This document shows positions 29,878 to 38,289 of a stretch of 64,000 nt of DNA, one piece after another. The position numbers were made by a program, and so were the translations under genes. Origin of the DNA: a virus; the IMG/VR virus record IMGVR_UViG_3300020060_000010, positions 1 to 64,000 of that record. One strand, written 5' to 3'. The notes under the pieces were generated by a model. It was not told the origin of the DNA. It saw nothing but the letters and a program-made list of their open reading frames with translations, and made no database searches. Each line of letters opens with the position of its first letter. Positions within the stretch are counted from its first letter, which is position 1.

Positions 29878-30073
29878 GATCGCCTTCGAAACCCCAGCCG
29901 ATCGGGCGGACGCGATGATACTTTACTTCCAATTCAGCCAGTGTATAAAATTCAGTTCCGCCCACTGCAACCCAACAGTCCTGCCTGACGCGCCAACGGT
30001 CGCGGATATAATCGAGCGATTCGCCATTAGCCTGTACACATTCCACTAGGACCGGGACGTTCGGCAGGCTCAC
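29870..30073 (-). CDS. hypothetical protein, 67 aa
   Basis: Overlaps thyX start by 8 nt and the lipoprotein stop by 4 nt. Unknown. Confidence 0.55.
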   Translation of the reverse strand: MSLPNVPVLVECVQANGESLDYIRDRWRVRQDCWVAVGGTEFYTLAELEVKYHRVRPIGWGFEGDHA

Positions 30074-30300
30074 TTCTTGGCTCCACAGTTAGAAGACTTG
30101 AATACGCAGACTGTTACTTGACTGGTAGGCTCACCCAGGACAAACTTGGGCGGCTTGATCTTCTTACTCTTCTTTGCGGCCTGGAGAGGTAGAACGTTGC
30201 CTCCGTCTGGCTTGGAGCCTGGTGGTGCCTTTGGTGGGTCACAAGCAGCAAGTCCAGTCGCTACAAGGACAGCTACTACAGCTACAATAAGCTTCTTCAC
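30070..30300 (-). CDS. small lipoprotein
   Basis: 76 aa; signal peptide with lipobox LAAC (17-20), then a Pro/Lys-rich mature part with two C-terminal cysteines. Likely surface-anchored; possible superinfection factor (inference). Confidence 0.75.
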   Translation of the reverse strand: MKKLIVAVVAVLVATGLAACDPPKAPPGSKPDGGNVLPLQAAKKSKKIKPPKFVLGEPTSQVTVCVFKSSNCGAKK

Positions 30301-30746
30301 TTGATAGCTCCCTTCAAGGTGTTGATGAACTCTTCGGCGTCTTGTAGACGACGCTCAAGCTCAAGGTAATCATCATTATTTGGACTCTTGACTACACGCG
30401 TTACCAGCTTTTCCACTCGGTCTTCAAGCTGCTCTAGGCGACCCGACTCATTCATCATAAAGCGACGGCTGGACTCGTCAGCAAGATCTCGTACGACACT
30501 AACCAGCTTCTCGTAGTCAGGGCTTGGATCTTCAGCGGCTGGGTCCTTATCTTCTGCTAAATCGTCCATTACAAAGTAATCAGTAGGGAAGCTATAGCGG
30601 TATCCGTAAACTGACTCCTTGTTGCGGTTATCAGCGAGCGCAACAACATCAGTATATTTGTCGCCAGAAGAAGTAACAACTCCCACGAGCCAACTGCCAT
30701 ACTGTGGCTTCTTTAGCCTGACTGTGCTTCCTAGCTTAAAGCTCAT
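30297..30746 (-). CDS. SH3/KOW-like plus coiled-coil protein, 149 aa
   Basis: MSFKLGSTVRLKKPQYG opens a small barrel; residues 85-149 are a coiled coil (LEDRVEKLVTRVV, LERRLQDAEE). SD GAGGAGACAAA. Confidence 0.6.
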   Translation of the reverse strand: MSFKLGSTVRLKKPQYGSWLVGVVTSSGDKYTDVVALADNRNKESVYGYRYSFPTDYFVMDDLAEDKDPAAEDPSPDYEKLVSVVRDLADESSRRFMMNESGRLEQLEDRVEKLVTRVVKSPNNDDYLELERRLQDAEEFINTLKGAIK

Positions 30747-30913
30747 TTTGTCTCCTCTTTTAGTGGTGGTGGCCATTTCGTGCCTAAGTAGTGAAGTTTT
30801 CCTGCCTCGTCCAGACGGCAAAACAGTTTCCCCGCAATGGAACGAATAATCACTATGCCTTCCGGCAAGTAGCGTGGCTCGATCTTCTTTGACCAAGGCC
30901 AGTTGATCTGCAT
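30743..30913 (-). CDS. hypothetical protein, 56 aa
   Basis: SD GGAGGAGATCAG; ATGA overlap with the next gene. Unknown. Confidence 0.55.
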   Translation of the reverse strand: MQINWPWSKKIEPRYLPEGIVIIRSIAGKLFCRLDEAGKLHYLGTKWPPPLKEETK

Positions 30914-30940
30914 CTGATCTCCTCCCGTGAAACAGTGATA

Positions 30941-30965
30941 CCCCTAAACCTACCAGGTCCAGGGG
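30941..30965 (-). terminator. probable terminator hairpin
   Basis: CCCCT-ACCT-loop-AGGT-AGGGG two-part stem after the 30986-31225 gene; weak T run. Confidence 0.5.
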
Positions 30966-30985
30966 CGCACAGTCAATAGGTTGGA

Positions 30986-31225
30986 TCAGAAAAATCTACG
31001 CTCTACGTTGGTGAGAACTCGACCATCCTCGTCAATGCAGATAGAGACCGCGCCGGTATCAAGTACCGTGCCGCCTACAGCAGCGCAGTCCTGCTTGTAG
31101 AAGTTGATCTGACGGTTACTCAGGATGATACCGCCCACTACCACGATAGTGATGAGGATGATAAAAACGATGAGCGACCGGAACAGCCACTTGGTTCCTA
31201 CAGCTTCAGCAATGTCATTATTCAT
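30986..31225 (-). CDS. single-TM protein, paralogue of 28915-29145
   Basis: 79 aa: TM helix (LFRSLIVFIILITIVVVGG), then INFYKQDCAAVGGTV...SICIDEDGRVLTNVERRF, matching the 28.9 kb protein position by position. Confidence 0.7.
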   Translation of the reverse strand: MNNDIAEAVGTKWLFRSLIVFIILITIVVVGGIILSNRQINFYKQDCAAVGGTVLDTGAVSICIDEDGRVLTNVERRFF

Positions 31226-31273
31226 AATCGTATTATACCTTATCTCTTACATCCACATTATGGAACAAAAGTT

Positions 31274-31387
31274 TCATCCGAAGCTCCCGAAACCGCTGAA
31301 ATGTGATACCGTAAAGTAAATAGTCATCAAGATTACAAAGTAGAGCACGATTAGGATGGCTCTTGGCTTCGTTGTTCTCTTACTCAT
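31274..31387 (-). CDS. single-TM protein, 37 aa
   Basis: TM AILIVLYFVILMTIYFTV. SD AAGGAAAGCC. Confidence 0.55.
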   Translation of the reverse strand: MSKRTTKPRAILIVLYFVILMTIYFTVSHFSGFGSFG

Positions 31388-31408
31388 GGCTTTCCTTCCG
31401 GCAGGATC

Positions 31409-31440
31409 ATATCTAATATCATACAGGAATCCTTAGATCC
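31409..31440 (-). promoter_or_regulatory. probable promoter
   Basis: TTGTAA, 17-nt spacer, TATGAT, upstream of the 37-aa TM gene. Confidence 0.5.
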
Positions 31441-31452
31441 TTACAAAGTATA

Positions 31453-32016
31453 CTAATTAGATGCTGGTGCTCTACCATAGTCAAGGCCCACTGGCTTCAA
31501 CTTGGTCCCGTTAAAACGGCGTCCGAATGCAGAGATAGCTTCCTTCTCATTCTCCTTCTTGACATAGCCCAGTGTGATATGTGGCTTGTAGCCAGGATGA
31601 GTGTCAATGTGAGGCAGGAAGGAAAGACGATCATGAGCTTCCATGATGTTGTCGGTCAGTTTGATATGTCCGACAATACAAGCATAGTTAGGCTCGTCCT
31701 TGTAGGAGGAAGGGAAAGATCCTACCTTCTCCAGAACTGGCGCTTCTGGCTCCCAGCCGGACAGTACCTTGTCCACTGCTGCGCGGATAGTGTTGGCGTT
31801 GCGGAGGAGGCCATAGAGCAGCGTTACATGGTCTCCAGCATTGATTCCCTTGATGTAGCGATAGTCAGGATTCTCAGAGTAGTACTCCCACTCCTTAGGC
31901 ACGATGAAGTCGGTCTTGAGCTTCTCTACCTTGAGCATGACACAACCCATCTTGGGTACGTCGATGCCGAAGTAAGCCTTCAGTACATCCTTGTAGTCGT
32001 TTGCATTAATGCTCAT
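31453..32016 (-). CDS. 2H phosphoesterase (LigT/2'-5' RNA ligase-like)
   Basis: 187 aa with the two HxT motifs of the 2H superfamily: HVTLLYG at H63 and HITLGYV at H146. Family members hydrolyse 2'-5' or cyclic phosphate linkages. In phages some degrade host signalling nucleotides or repair RNA. SD AAGGAGAAGCGA. Substrate not predictable from sequence. Confidence 0.85.
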   Translation of the reverse strand: MSINANDYKDVLKAYFGIDVPKMGCVMLKVEKLKTDFIVPKEWEYYSENPDYRYIKGINAGDHVTLLYGLLRNANTIRAAVDKVLSGWEPEAPVLEKVGSFPSSYKDEPNYACIVGHIKLTDNIMEAHDRLSFLPHIDTHPGYKPHITLGYVKKENEKEAISAFGRRFNGTKLKPVGLDYGRAPASN

Positions 32017-32037
32017 TCGCTTCTCCTTCTGTGTAGG

Positions 32038-32274
32038 TCAGTCCCATGTCGCGTCTTCGTATTCTTCGGCGAGAGACAAAGACATAGAGTTGGCTCTCTT
32101 CAGCGCCTCTGCCCAGGTTGCATGGTGGAAGATGTTATCGTAGCCTCCGACACCGCCAAGCTCCCGAGCGCGCCAAGTGTGTCCATCTACGATGTGCTTC
32201 TTCAGTATACGCGCCCAAGGATACTCAGGATCAACCTTTCCGCCGATTAGACGGATCTTCTTTACCTCAGCCAT
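32038..32274 (-). CDS. hypothetical protein, 78 aa
   Basis: Overlaps the upstream stop by 8 nt. Unknown. Confidence 0.6.
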   Translation of the reverse strand: MAEVKKIRLIGGKVDPEYPWARILKKHIVDGHTWRARELGGVGGYDNIFHHATWAEALKRANSMSLSLAEEYEDATWD

Positions 32275-32440
32275 CTACTTCCTCAACAATCTCCTGTAGC
32301 TTCTCGCCAATCTCAACCTCTACTGGCTTATTGCCGCGATAGTCTGTGTTCTGTAGATTATGTGCGAGTACGGCTACCTTACGGACTGCTGCCCAAAGTG
32401 CATTGTACTCTTCTTCGTCAATCTCCATACTATCACTCAT
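32267..32440 (-). CDS. hypothetical acidic protein, 57 aa
   Basis: Helical and acidic; overlaps both neighbours by 8 nt. Confidence 0.55.
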   Translation of the reverse strand: MSDSMEIDEEEYNALWAAVRKVAVLAHNLQNTDYRGNKPVEVEIGEKLQEIVEEVDG

Positions 32441-32609
32441 CACGCCACTCCTTAATCAGTTTGAGTACCTGTCGGCTTATATGGTTCTTCTGATTGTGCT
32501 TAGCCGCATAGTCTTCGATGTCATTGACAAGCGATAGTAGTCTATGCGCCTCCTTCTCGTAATTCACCAAAAGCCACTTACTGTCCGCGCGAAGGTCATC
32601 GCTGTTCAT
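32433..32609 (-). CDS. hypothetical helical protein, 58 aa
   Basis: Overlaps neighbours at both ends. Unknown. Confidence 0.55.
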   Translation of the reverse strand: MNSDDLRADSKWLLVNYEKEAHRLLSLVNDIEDYAAKHNQKNHISRQVLKLIKEWRDE

Positions 32610-32812
32610 AACCGATCCTCCAGCTTAGCAATGATACTACGGTGACTCACCCAGTGATACATTTCCTCTGCGCTCCAACGATAGTCCTTGGCGATTTCAA
32701 CTAGAGCCGCGACAAACTGGTCTTCAGCCTCCCCAATCGCCTCGTAGGTATCCTCGTGTCGCATGTCCTCGTAGTCTTCGTCAGACATGCTCGGATCGTC
32801 ATTGTAACTCAC
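32606..32812 (-). CDS. hypothetical acidic protein, 68 aa
   Basis: ATGA-linked to both neighbours; acidic N-terminal half. Confidence 0.6.
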   Translation of the reverse strand: MSYNDDPSMSDEDYEDMRHEDTYEAIGEAEDQFVAALVEIAKDYRWSAEEMYHWVSHRSIIAKLEDRL

Positions 32813-33048
32813 AGTTCCTCCTTCAGCGCCGTTGGATGAGACCTACCGATAGATGTAATGGTTACGCGGTGTTCGTCGTAGGTGCCAAAGTAATGCGTTG
32901 TATTGTAAACTAAGCTATTGACGAAATGGAATGGAGGAATGATGAATCCATACTTGTCCGCCGAAACTACAATACCTTCTACCTTGGTCCCGTTGTCCAG
33001 CTTGAGTGATACAAAGTCGCCCTTCTGGATCTTCTGTGGATCAAGCAT
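32809..33048 (-). CDS. SH3/KOW-like protein, 79 aa
   Basis: IQKGDFVSLKLDNGTKVEGIVV is a small-barrel motif. Coupled. Confidence 0.55.
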   Translation of the reverse strand: MLDPQKIQKGDFVSLKLDNGTKVEGIVVSADKYGFIIPPFHFVNSLVYNTTHYFGTYDEHRVTITSIGRSHPTALKEEL

Positions 33049-33437
33049 CAGAAACCTGCCTTCACTGTCTCGATAGCGCGGTTATATTCTTCTGAGTTCT
33101 CTTCGTAGTAGCCGTTATCAAGGCGGTCCTTCGTACAAGGGACACAATCGCACTCTTCGTCGGAGTCACCGTGAATCCAATCGATCCGGCCGATGTTGAG
33201 CCAACCGTAGCCGTAGACATCGATGCTGCCAGCGATAGCGTAGTCACCGTCCATGTAGAGCCAGTAGATATCTTGGCCGCGTCCAGTTCGGGTCTCTTCG
33301 AGGTAGTCTACCATCATATTATGGCTGTAGTACGAATGATCAATGTGGATGCCGTAGTCGTTGCGGAGAGAATTAAATACGCGCTCTACTTCGGCAATCT
33401 GCTTGTCTGTCATCTTGCTCTTGATAAAGCCGCTCAT
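33048..33437 (-). CDS. hypothetical protein, 129 aa
   Basis: ATGA start overlap. Contains CDCVPC and many acidic/aromatic residues. Unknown. Confidence 0.6.
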   Translation of the reverse strand: MSGFIKSKMTDKQIAEVERVFNSLRNDYGIHIDHSYYSHNMMVDYLEETRTGRGQDIYWLYMDGDYAIAGSIDVYGYGWLNIGRIDWIHGDSDEECDCVPCTKDRLDNGYYEENSEEYNRAIETVKAGF

Positions 33438-33685
33438 GATACAGGCCATCCGTACTTGCGAACATATTCATCCAGCGCATCGCCGACGCTATCTTTGCGC
33501 AAGCTATCGTGAATATAGTTGGTGTCGATATCCCAGCGCTTTGCTACTGGCTCAAGAGATAGAAAGAACTCTACCCAGGCAGTTTTAACGGCGTCTTCGA
33601 ACACTTCGTAACGAACATCCAAACCTTCATCAGATAGCTCGTCATATTCTTTGTCCCAGTACTGTGCCTTAATTCCGTCATCCAT
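33434..33685 (-). CDS. hypothetical protein, 83 aa
   Basis: MDDGIKAQYW start after SD AAGGAGACAAGTC. Unknown. Confidence 0.6.
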   Translation of the reverse strand: MDDGIKAQYWDKEYDELSDEGLDVRYEVFEDAVKTAWVEFFLSLEPVAKRWDIDTNYIHDSLRKDSVGDALDEYVRKYGWPVS

Positions 33686-34106
33686 GACTTGTCTCCTTAT
33701 ATACTCGTACGAGTGCTGGATGTTCTGCGCGCCATTGTGCCCACGAATCATCCGTCAGTTTCCAATCAATCCATTCCTGGATATCAGGCTTGCCCGGAAG
33801 CGGTGCTTCACCCTTCGCACATCTTTCACATACTTCAGCGTACACCATATCATTGTTATCGTCTAGAGTGTATGTATCCTCATCATCCCAATCAACCGGC
33901 TCACCAGTGATTGAATGCCAAGAGCCAAACTGAAGATGTAGTTCACAAAAGAACAGACCACAACCATGTTCTCCACCATACGGCTTGGAACCACAGACGT
34001 ATCCTAGTCCGCGATCAATCTGTACCTGACAACCAGGATGGTCACATTCTGCGGGAACACCATAGCCGATGTCTCGACCGTTATGGTATCCAATCTGCCA
34101 ACCCAT
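33678..34106 (-). CDS. cysteine-rich zinc-binding protein, 142 aa
   Basis: Cys/His pattern CDHPGC, VCG, GCGLFFCELH, CERC indicates a multi-zinc fold. The MGWQIGYHN start resembles proteins I recall from actinophages; function unknown. Confidence 0.6.
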   Translation of the reverse strand: MGWQIGYHNGRDIGYGVPAECDHPGCQVQIDRGLGYVCGSKPYGGEHGCGLFFCELHLQFGSWHSITGEPVDWDDEDTYTLDDNNDMVYAEVCERCAKGEAPLPGKPDIQEWIDWKLTDDSWAQWRAEHPALVRVYKETSHG

Positions 34107-34107
34107 G

Positions 34108-34353
34108 TCAGGCCACTTCTTCTCGGTAGTTCTTAACAAGAGTATCAATGACAGAAGCTACTACTGAAGAAGGCAGGAAGCCAGTGTAGATCGAAGCGAA
34201 ATACCCATTCCCGCTCTTGTACAGAGTTAGATCCTTTTCGTCCATCTCGAAACTGAAGCCAGCAAGTGTGTACTCTGTGTCGAACTCGTCATCAGCAGAG
34301 TGACGCTCCCACGCGAAGCAACTCTTGTCCGCGACTTCTCCAATAAAGCTCAT
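34108..34353 (-). CDS. hypothetical protein, 81 aa
   Basis: MSFIGEV start after SD GGAGGAGACAAG. Unknown. Confidence 0.6.
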   Translation of the reverse strand: MSFIGEVADKSCFAWERHSADDEFDTEYTLAGFSFEMDEKDLTLYKSGNGYFASIYTGFLPSSVVASVIDTLVKNYREEVA

Positions 34354-34393
34354 CTTGTCTCCTCCTGTAGTAGTTACCTGAACAGTAGCACTG

Positions 34394-35461
34394 TTACTTG
34401 GTGTCGTCAAGTAGATTCTTGAGCCAAGCTGCGGCCAAGAACAATCCGTCAGCTTCACCGGAGATCTGTGCCGCGTTGACCTCGTGCCGGGACGGGTTGT
34501 CCTCGTTACTCTGATCATACTTCATGGCGCGGTCAGTAATTTGCTGCACCAGTTCCTGTACCTTGGCGCGGTCTACTGTCTTGGGCTCAATGTCATCTTG
34601 GCCTAAAACAATATCCAAATGGTCGTTGTACTTAGAATCTTCCTTAGCTACATGGGTAAGAGCAGTCACAGCAATTCCGTCAGTGTCGCCATTAGACCGA
34701 ACGTACCCTTCAGCATACCCGCCTGATACGTCAGTAACAGTATATACTGCGTGTTCACCCCAGCGTACACAATCTCCTACCTTGATAGGACGATCGATTG
34801 GCTTGAAGCCTGCGAGGTACTCTGGTTCGGGGTTGTTAGAGACAAACAGGCCACTGACGCCAACACTACCGGGATGACGGCTAATCTTATAGTTAAAGAA
34901 GTCTCCGAGAGGAATATCTCCCGCGATCTGTACGTAAGAGTCATAGTCAGGTAGTTCTACTGGCTTGAACTCTCCGAGCGCCGTCACTGCCTCTTCGGTC
35001 AATTCGGCGTAATCAGTATTTGGCAGCCAACGTTCAAGAACACGATCCAGACCAGTATGGGTACCAACCTGGTTGTAATCATCAATGTGTACCTGTACAA
35101 GAGCACTATTCTTCTCAAACTCTTCCTTGGTGTAGATGTCAGTGATATCTTTGCCGGAAGAGAGAAAAGCATCAGTACTGTATACTACGCGCCACTTGTT
35201 GGTAACATCTCCTGCGACCTTAACTCTATCTCCTGCCTTAATAACTGGTCCAGTAGTGTAAGAAAGAGTAGGAATAGAGAAGGTGCGATCCTTTACCTCG
35301 TTTGCTGGCTTAATCTGAACACCGCTCGCGTTAACGATGAACAGTGGCTTCTTCAACTTCTCTACCTCGCGCTCAAGCCTAGATACACGGTCAAGTGTGT
35401 TTTCCATATCGGTGCCGAGATCGTACAACTGATCGTTGACACTAGGTAGTTCAAAAGTCAT
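34394..35461 (-). CDS. multi-barrel protein with N-terminal coiled coil, 355 aa
   Basis: Coiled coil at about 15-38 (DRVSRLEREVEKLKK), then at least two SH3/KOW-type barrels (IKAGDRVKVAGD about 75; IKVGDCVRWGEH about 230) and a helical C-terminus. No enzyme motif. Confidence 0.6.
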   Translation of the reverse strand: MTFELPSVNDQLYDLGTDMENTLDRVSRLEREVEKLKKPLFIVNASGVQIKPANEVKDRTFSIPTLSYTTGPVIKAGDRVKVAGDVTNKWRVVYSTDAFLSSGKDITDIYTKEEFEKNSALVQVHIDDYNQVGTHTGLDRVLERWLPNTDYAELTEEAVTALGEFKPVELPDYDSYVQIAGDIPLGDFFNYKISRHPGSVGVSGLFVSNNPEPEYLAGFKPIDRPIKVGDCVRWGEHAVYTVTDVSGGYAEGYVRSNGDTDGIAVTALTHVAKEDSKYNDHLDIVLGQDDIEPKTVDRAKVQELVQQITDRAMKYDQSNEDNPSRHEVNAAQISGEADGLFLAAAWLKNLLDDTK

Positions 35462-35646
35462 TAGTTCTCCTCCAGTAGTTCTAGTAGGTCTTCTCCGATG
35501 ACGGCAACTTCAGGTCGCTGCTGATTAGCTAACGCTAGCGCGTACTCGCGTACCTTGTCAAGAGTAATCTCGGATACCGGAAGGTGACCTTTGGTAGGCA
35601 CATAAACAAGGTCATTGTCGCACTCAAAGCAAGTATAGTTACTCAT
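35461..35646 (-). CDS. small CxxC protein, 61 aa
   Basis: CFECDNDL near the N-terminus, helical C-terminus. SD GGAGATTGGGACA. Confidence 0.55.
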   Translation of the reverse strand: MSNYTCFECDNDLVYVPTKGHLPVSEITLDKVREYALALANQQRPEVAVIGEDLLELLEEN

Positions 35647-35848
35647 TGTCCCAATCTCCAATCAAGTCGTCTAGTAGTTCAAGAGTTGTGTTAAAACCTG
35701 ATTCTTGTCCGGCATTATACGCGGCCAACCTATTGCGATTATTTTCGTCATTAATACGAGCAGACTCCTCTGCAATAGCTAGCTCGTGTCCAATGTTGTA
35801 TCGCACCTTCTTAAGGTCTGCAAGGATATCTTCTGCCTTCTTACCCAT
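35639..35848 (-). CDS. hypothetical helical protein, 69 aa
   Basis: TGATG-coupled start. Unknown. Confidence 0.6.
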   Translation of the reverse strand: MGKKAEDILADLKKVRYNIGHELAIAEESARINDENNRNRLAAYNAGQESGFNTTLELLDDLIGDWDNE

Positions 35849-36024
35849 CAGGCCCACCAATCACAAGCGTCTACAACAGCCTGGTATGCCGCACGGACCT
35901 CTTCAGGTACAACCTGTAGCAGAATACTGTCCGCGTATGAGTGTGCAAACTCGGGATCGCCGAAATGCAACAGTGCCACATTCTGTAGCTGCTTGATCGC
36001 CGCTGCCTTTGTCAACTTTGCCAT
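35848..36024 (-). CDS. hypothetical protein, 58 aa
   Basis: MAKLTKA start after SD AAAGGAGAGAG. Unknown. Confidence 0.55.
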   Translation of the reverse strand: MAKLTKAAAIKQLQNVALLHFGDPEFAHSYADSILLQVVPEEVRAAYQAVVDACDWWA

Positions 36025-36050
36025 CTCTCTCCTTTTTGATAGTTGTTTTG

Positions 36051-36117
36051 CACCGCATGCAAGAATCGAACTTGCTGTCGTAGGCCTAGAAAACCCTGAC
36101 CTATCCAAAGATGCGGC
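36051..36117 (-). tRNA. isolated tRNA-like gene lacking a normal D arm
   Basis: Acceptor GCCGCAT/ATGCGGT, discriminator G, perfect T arm GCAAG-TTCGATT-CTTGC. The middle folds as TAGGTC-(11 nt)-GGCCTA, leaving only 7 nt for a D arm. The loop contains U-UCU-A (Arg UCU possible). 67 nt, 25 kb from the array, with its own promoter. Confidence 0.5.
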
Positions 36118-36131
36118 TTGCTGTTAGATCA

Positions 36132-36161
36132 AACGTATCACGAGTGCCGACATTACGTCAA
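36132..36161 (-). promoter_or_regulatory. promoter of the isolated tRNA-like gene
   Basis: TTGACG, 18-nt spacer, TACGTT; the predicted start is about 8 nt before the tRNA 5' end. Confidence 0.65.
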
Positions 36162-36229
36162 GAGGTCAGAAGATGTTTCTTACATAAGCCTGGACTGTTT
36201 GACCTATCTTAAACGGTACAGAGCTACGG

Positions 36230-36541
36230 TTATCGGTTATTTTCATACTTGGCCTCTTCTCCTTTGGGAATCATTAGTTCGGGTAGGATGGTTGCGATGA
36301 TTTTGATAGGTTGGTTCGCGTAGTAGCGGCTGATTTCACCAGTTGTAATGTATTCAGAGTCTTCTAGCTCAGGATAAGCATATGAAGCGTATGAGCGAGA
36401 GGAGTTGTGTTGCCATGTCCACAAATCGTTCACTCCGCGATAATGCAACCATCGTACAAACCGCACCGGCTGTTTACTATCGTCAGACAATACGTCATAT
36501 GTTTCAATGAGAGCTACATTGTTATCAGTCCAGAACATCAT
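36230..36541 (-). CDS. hypothetical protein, 103 aa
   Basis: MMFWTDNN start overlapping the upstream stop. Unknown. Confidence 0.55.
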   Translation of the reverse strand: MMFWTDNNVALIETYDVLSDDSKQPVRFVRWLHYRGVNDLWTWQHNSSRSYASYAYPELEDSEYITTGEISRYYANQPIKIIATILPELMIPKGEEAKYENNR

Positions 36542-36750
36542 CGTGTTAGTCCCATCAAGGTATGCATGTACTGCTCCCATGCTTCATCGGTTACATCTTT
36601 TAGTTCGATACAATCAACCGCGCCAGGAACAGGAACTCTCTGCCCGAAGAAGTAGGGAGAGTTAAAATCTGTCCGCTCATGACGGTTATCTGACTCGAAA
36701 GTGTGCAGTACTTCTCCGGCCTCGTCAATGTAGGCCCAACCTTGGCTCAC
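36538..36750 (-). CDS. hypothetical protein, 70 aa
   Basis: Coupled at both ends. Unknown. Confidence 0.6.
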   Translation of the reverse strand: MSQGWAYIDEAGEVLHTFESDNRHERTDFNSPYFFGQRVPVPGAVDCIELKDVTDEAWEQYMHTLMGLTR

Positions 36751-36911
36751 GGCTTCTCCATCAAGTGTAGTGTTAGTAGAATACCTTTGGCATTCTCGAA
36801 CTCGCCAGTCCAGAAACTCTCATAGCTGGGATAATCTTCAATGTCCTGGTTGCTACTCCACCAATCCATCATGAAATTATTTACAATATTATCAAGATCT
36901 TGTACTGGCAT
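36747..36911 (-). CDS. hypothetical acidic protein, 54 aa
   Basis: The start at 36911 follows SD AAGGACGAG and overlaps the TM gene by 20 nt. Unknown. Confidence 0.5.
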   Translation of the reverse strand: MPVQDLDNIVNNFMMDWWSSNQDIEDYPSYESFWTGEFENAKGILLTLHLMEKP

Positions 36912-37110
36912 CTCGTCCTTCGATCTTAACAGATGACTTCCAGTGTCCGGTTTCCCAACTCTCATCCAGATCCGCCGAAAGGTTGGCCAGAGGACAACCC
37001 CAAGGAATACGATTCTTGATTGGTTTAGGTAGGGCCATAATTACTGTGTCAATAACGTTGCATAGACTCTCCAGTGCCCACACGATGAAGTGCTTGAGTT
37101 TACTCGTCAT
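36892..37110 (-). CDS. small membrane-associated protein, 72 aa
   Basis: Hydrophobic segment (HFIVWALESLCNVIDTVIMAL). Start overlaps the upstream stop. Unknown. Confidence 0.5.
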   Translation of the reverse strand: MTSKLKHFIVWALESLCNVIDTVIMALPKPIKNRIPWGCPLANLSADLDESWETGHWKSSVKIEGRDASTRS

Positions 37111-37339
37111 CAAAGTACCACTGCTCAATAGCGTCAATATCTTGTAGTTCTGTCAACATAGCTCGCTTGCCTTGGTCAAATAACATCTGTGCTACTGGGT
37201 AGATCCACTCAAGAGCCTGCTGCTTGACGCCCCACTGAGTGATCGTAGGCAGGTCGTCGAACGGGATAGTGCCGTCGTGTTTGGCGTATACGGCGCGTGC
37301 AGCTACATCAACTGCTTCTGTGAGTTCAGGCGCGCTCAT
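37100..37339 (-). CDS. hypothetical protein, 79 aa
   Basis: ATGA-coupled. Unknown. Confidence 0.6.
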   Translation of the reverse strand: MSAPELTEAVDVAARAVYAKHDGTIPFDDLPTITQWGVKQQALEWIYPVAQMLFDQGKRAMLTELQDIDAIEQWYFDDE

Positions 37340-37521
37340 AGCTTCTCTAATTCATCAGCGAAGAAAGGTAGTTGTAATGTTGTTATATCCATCTGAACCA
37401 TGTAGTCAAACTCGTACTTATGCTCAACCTCGATCACTACACCAGTCGAACCAGTGCAATCATCGTAACCTTCGCGGCAAGCAACGACCTTTACCTTAGT
37501 ACCTACTTCGTATCCGCTCAT
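37336..37521 (-). CDS. SH3/KOW-like protein, 61 aa
   Basis: VGTKVKVVACREGYDDCTGSTGVV barrel pattern. Coupled. Confidence 0.5.
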   Translation of the reverse strand: MSGYEVGTKVKVVACREGYDDCTGSTGVVIEVEHKYEFDYMVQMDITTLQLPFFADELEKL

Positions 37522-37709
37522 TCTGTCTCCTCATATGGGTTAGGCCAACCTTCATGTGTGTTGTTACCTTTCCGCCACGCATCGGCTTGTAGGGCCTTGA
37601 GCCCGCGATCCACTTCCTCTTCTACGTTATCTCTATATCGACCTTGCCAAGGGCCACCAGTGATAGCCCAATCTCGAATTTCTTCAATAGAAGGTGTGTA
37701 GTTAGTCAC
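37518..37709 (-). CDS. hypothetical protein, 63 aa
   Basis: Coupled at both ends. Unknown. Confidence 0.55.
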   Translation of the reverse strand: MTNYTPSIEEIRDWAITGGPWQGRYRDNVEEEVDRGLKALQADAWRKGNNTHEGWPNPYEETE

Positions 37710-38023
37710 AGTCCTTCCAGTTCGTTGGCGTAGTCAGCAATCTCTTTGGCCTTGTTACGTAGAACGTACTCTACAGCAGTCTCTTCAGTGCCGTCAAGCT
37801 GGCTGAGAGAATCTTTCACTGCCGCGTTGTAGGAGTCTCGCTCCTGCTGCTCAAGGATCTCTACGATCTCGTTGATGCTGCCTTCTCTGGTTGCCGCTCT
37901 GCCCTCTGGTGACATGCGCCAGGCAAATTCAGCCTTTAGCTGCTCTGACTCGTCTAACTCATCTTCGTAGTCAGACAGTAGAGCGTCAAGGTCGTCTTCG
38001 TACTCGTCCCAGCCGCGTGTCAT
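37706..38023 (-). CDS. acidic coiled-coil protein, 105 aa
   Basis: Very acidic helical N-terminus; TGATG-coupled start. Unknown. Confidence 0.6.
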   Translation of the reverse strand: MTRGWDEYEDDLDALLSDYEDELDESEQLKAEFAWRMSPEGRAATREGSINEIVEILEQQERDSYNAAVKDSLSQLDGTEETAVEYVLRNKAKEIADYANELEGL

Positions 38024-38289
38024 CAGTTCACCGGCCACAGGACAATAGCTTCAACTGCCGTATCTGGCGCTGCAAAGTATTCGTCAGGCTCACCAGTTTC
38101 TTCTCGCTGCTCATCAGTCATGTAAGCGTCTCCTGACCATGTACTGGTAGCCTCATACAGACCAACATACCCTTCTGTAAGCGGAGAGAATCCGTTGCCT
38201 TCTGCATCCTTTGATAGAATGATAACTGTTTCTCCTGGCAAGTCAGATAGGTCTTCAGTCAATAGTCTAATCAGTTCATCTTTAGTCAT
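38023..38289 (-). CDS. hypothetical protein, 88 aa
   Basis: MTKDELIRLL start, acidic. The GETVIILSKDAEGN segment resembles small phage beta proteins. Unknown. Confidence 0.6.
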   Translation of the reverse strand: MTKDELIRLLTEDLSDLPGETVIILSKDAEGNGFSPLTEGYVGLYEATSTWSGDAYMTDEQREETGEPDEYFAAPDTAVEAIVLWPVN

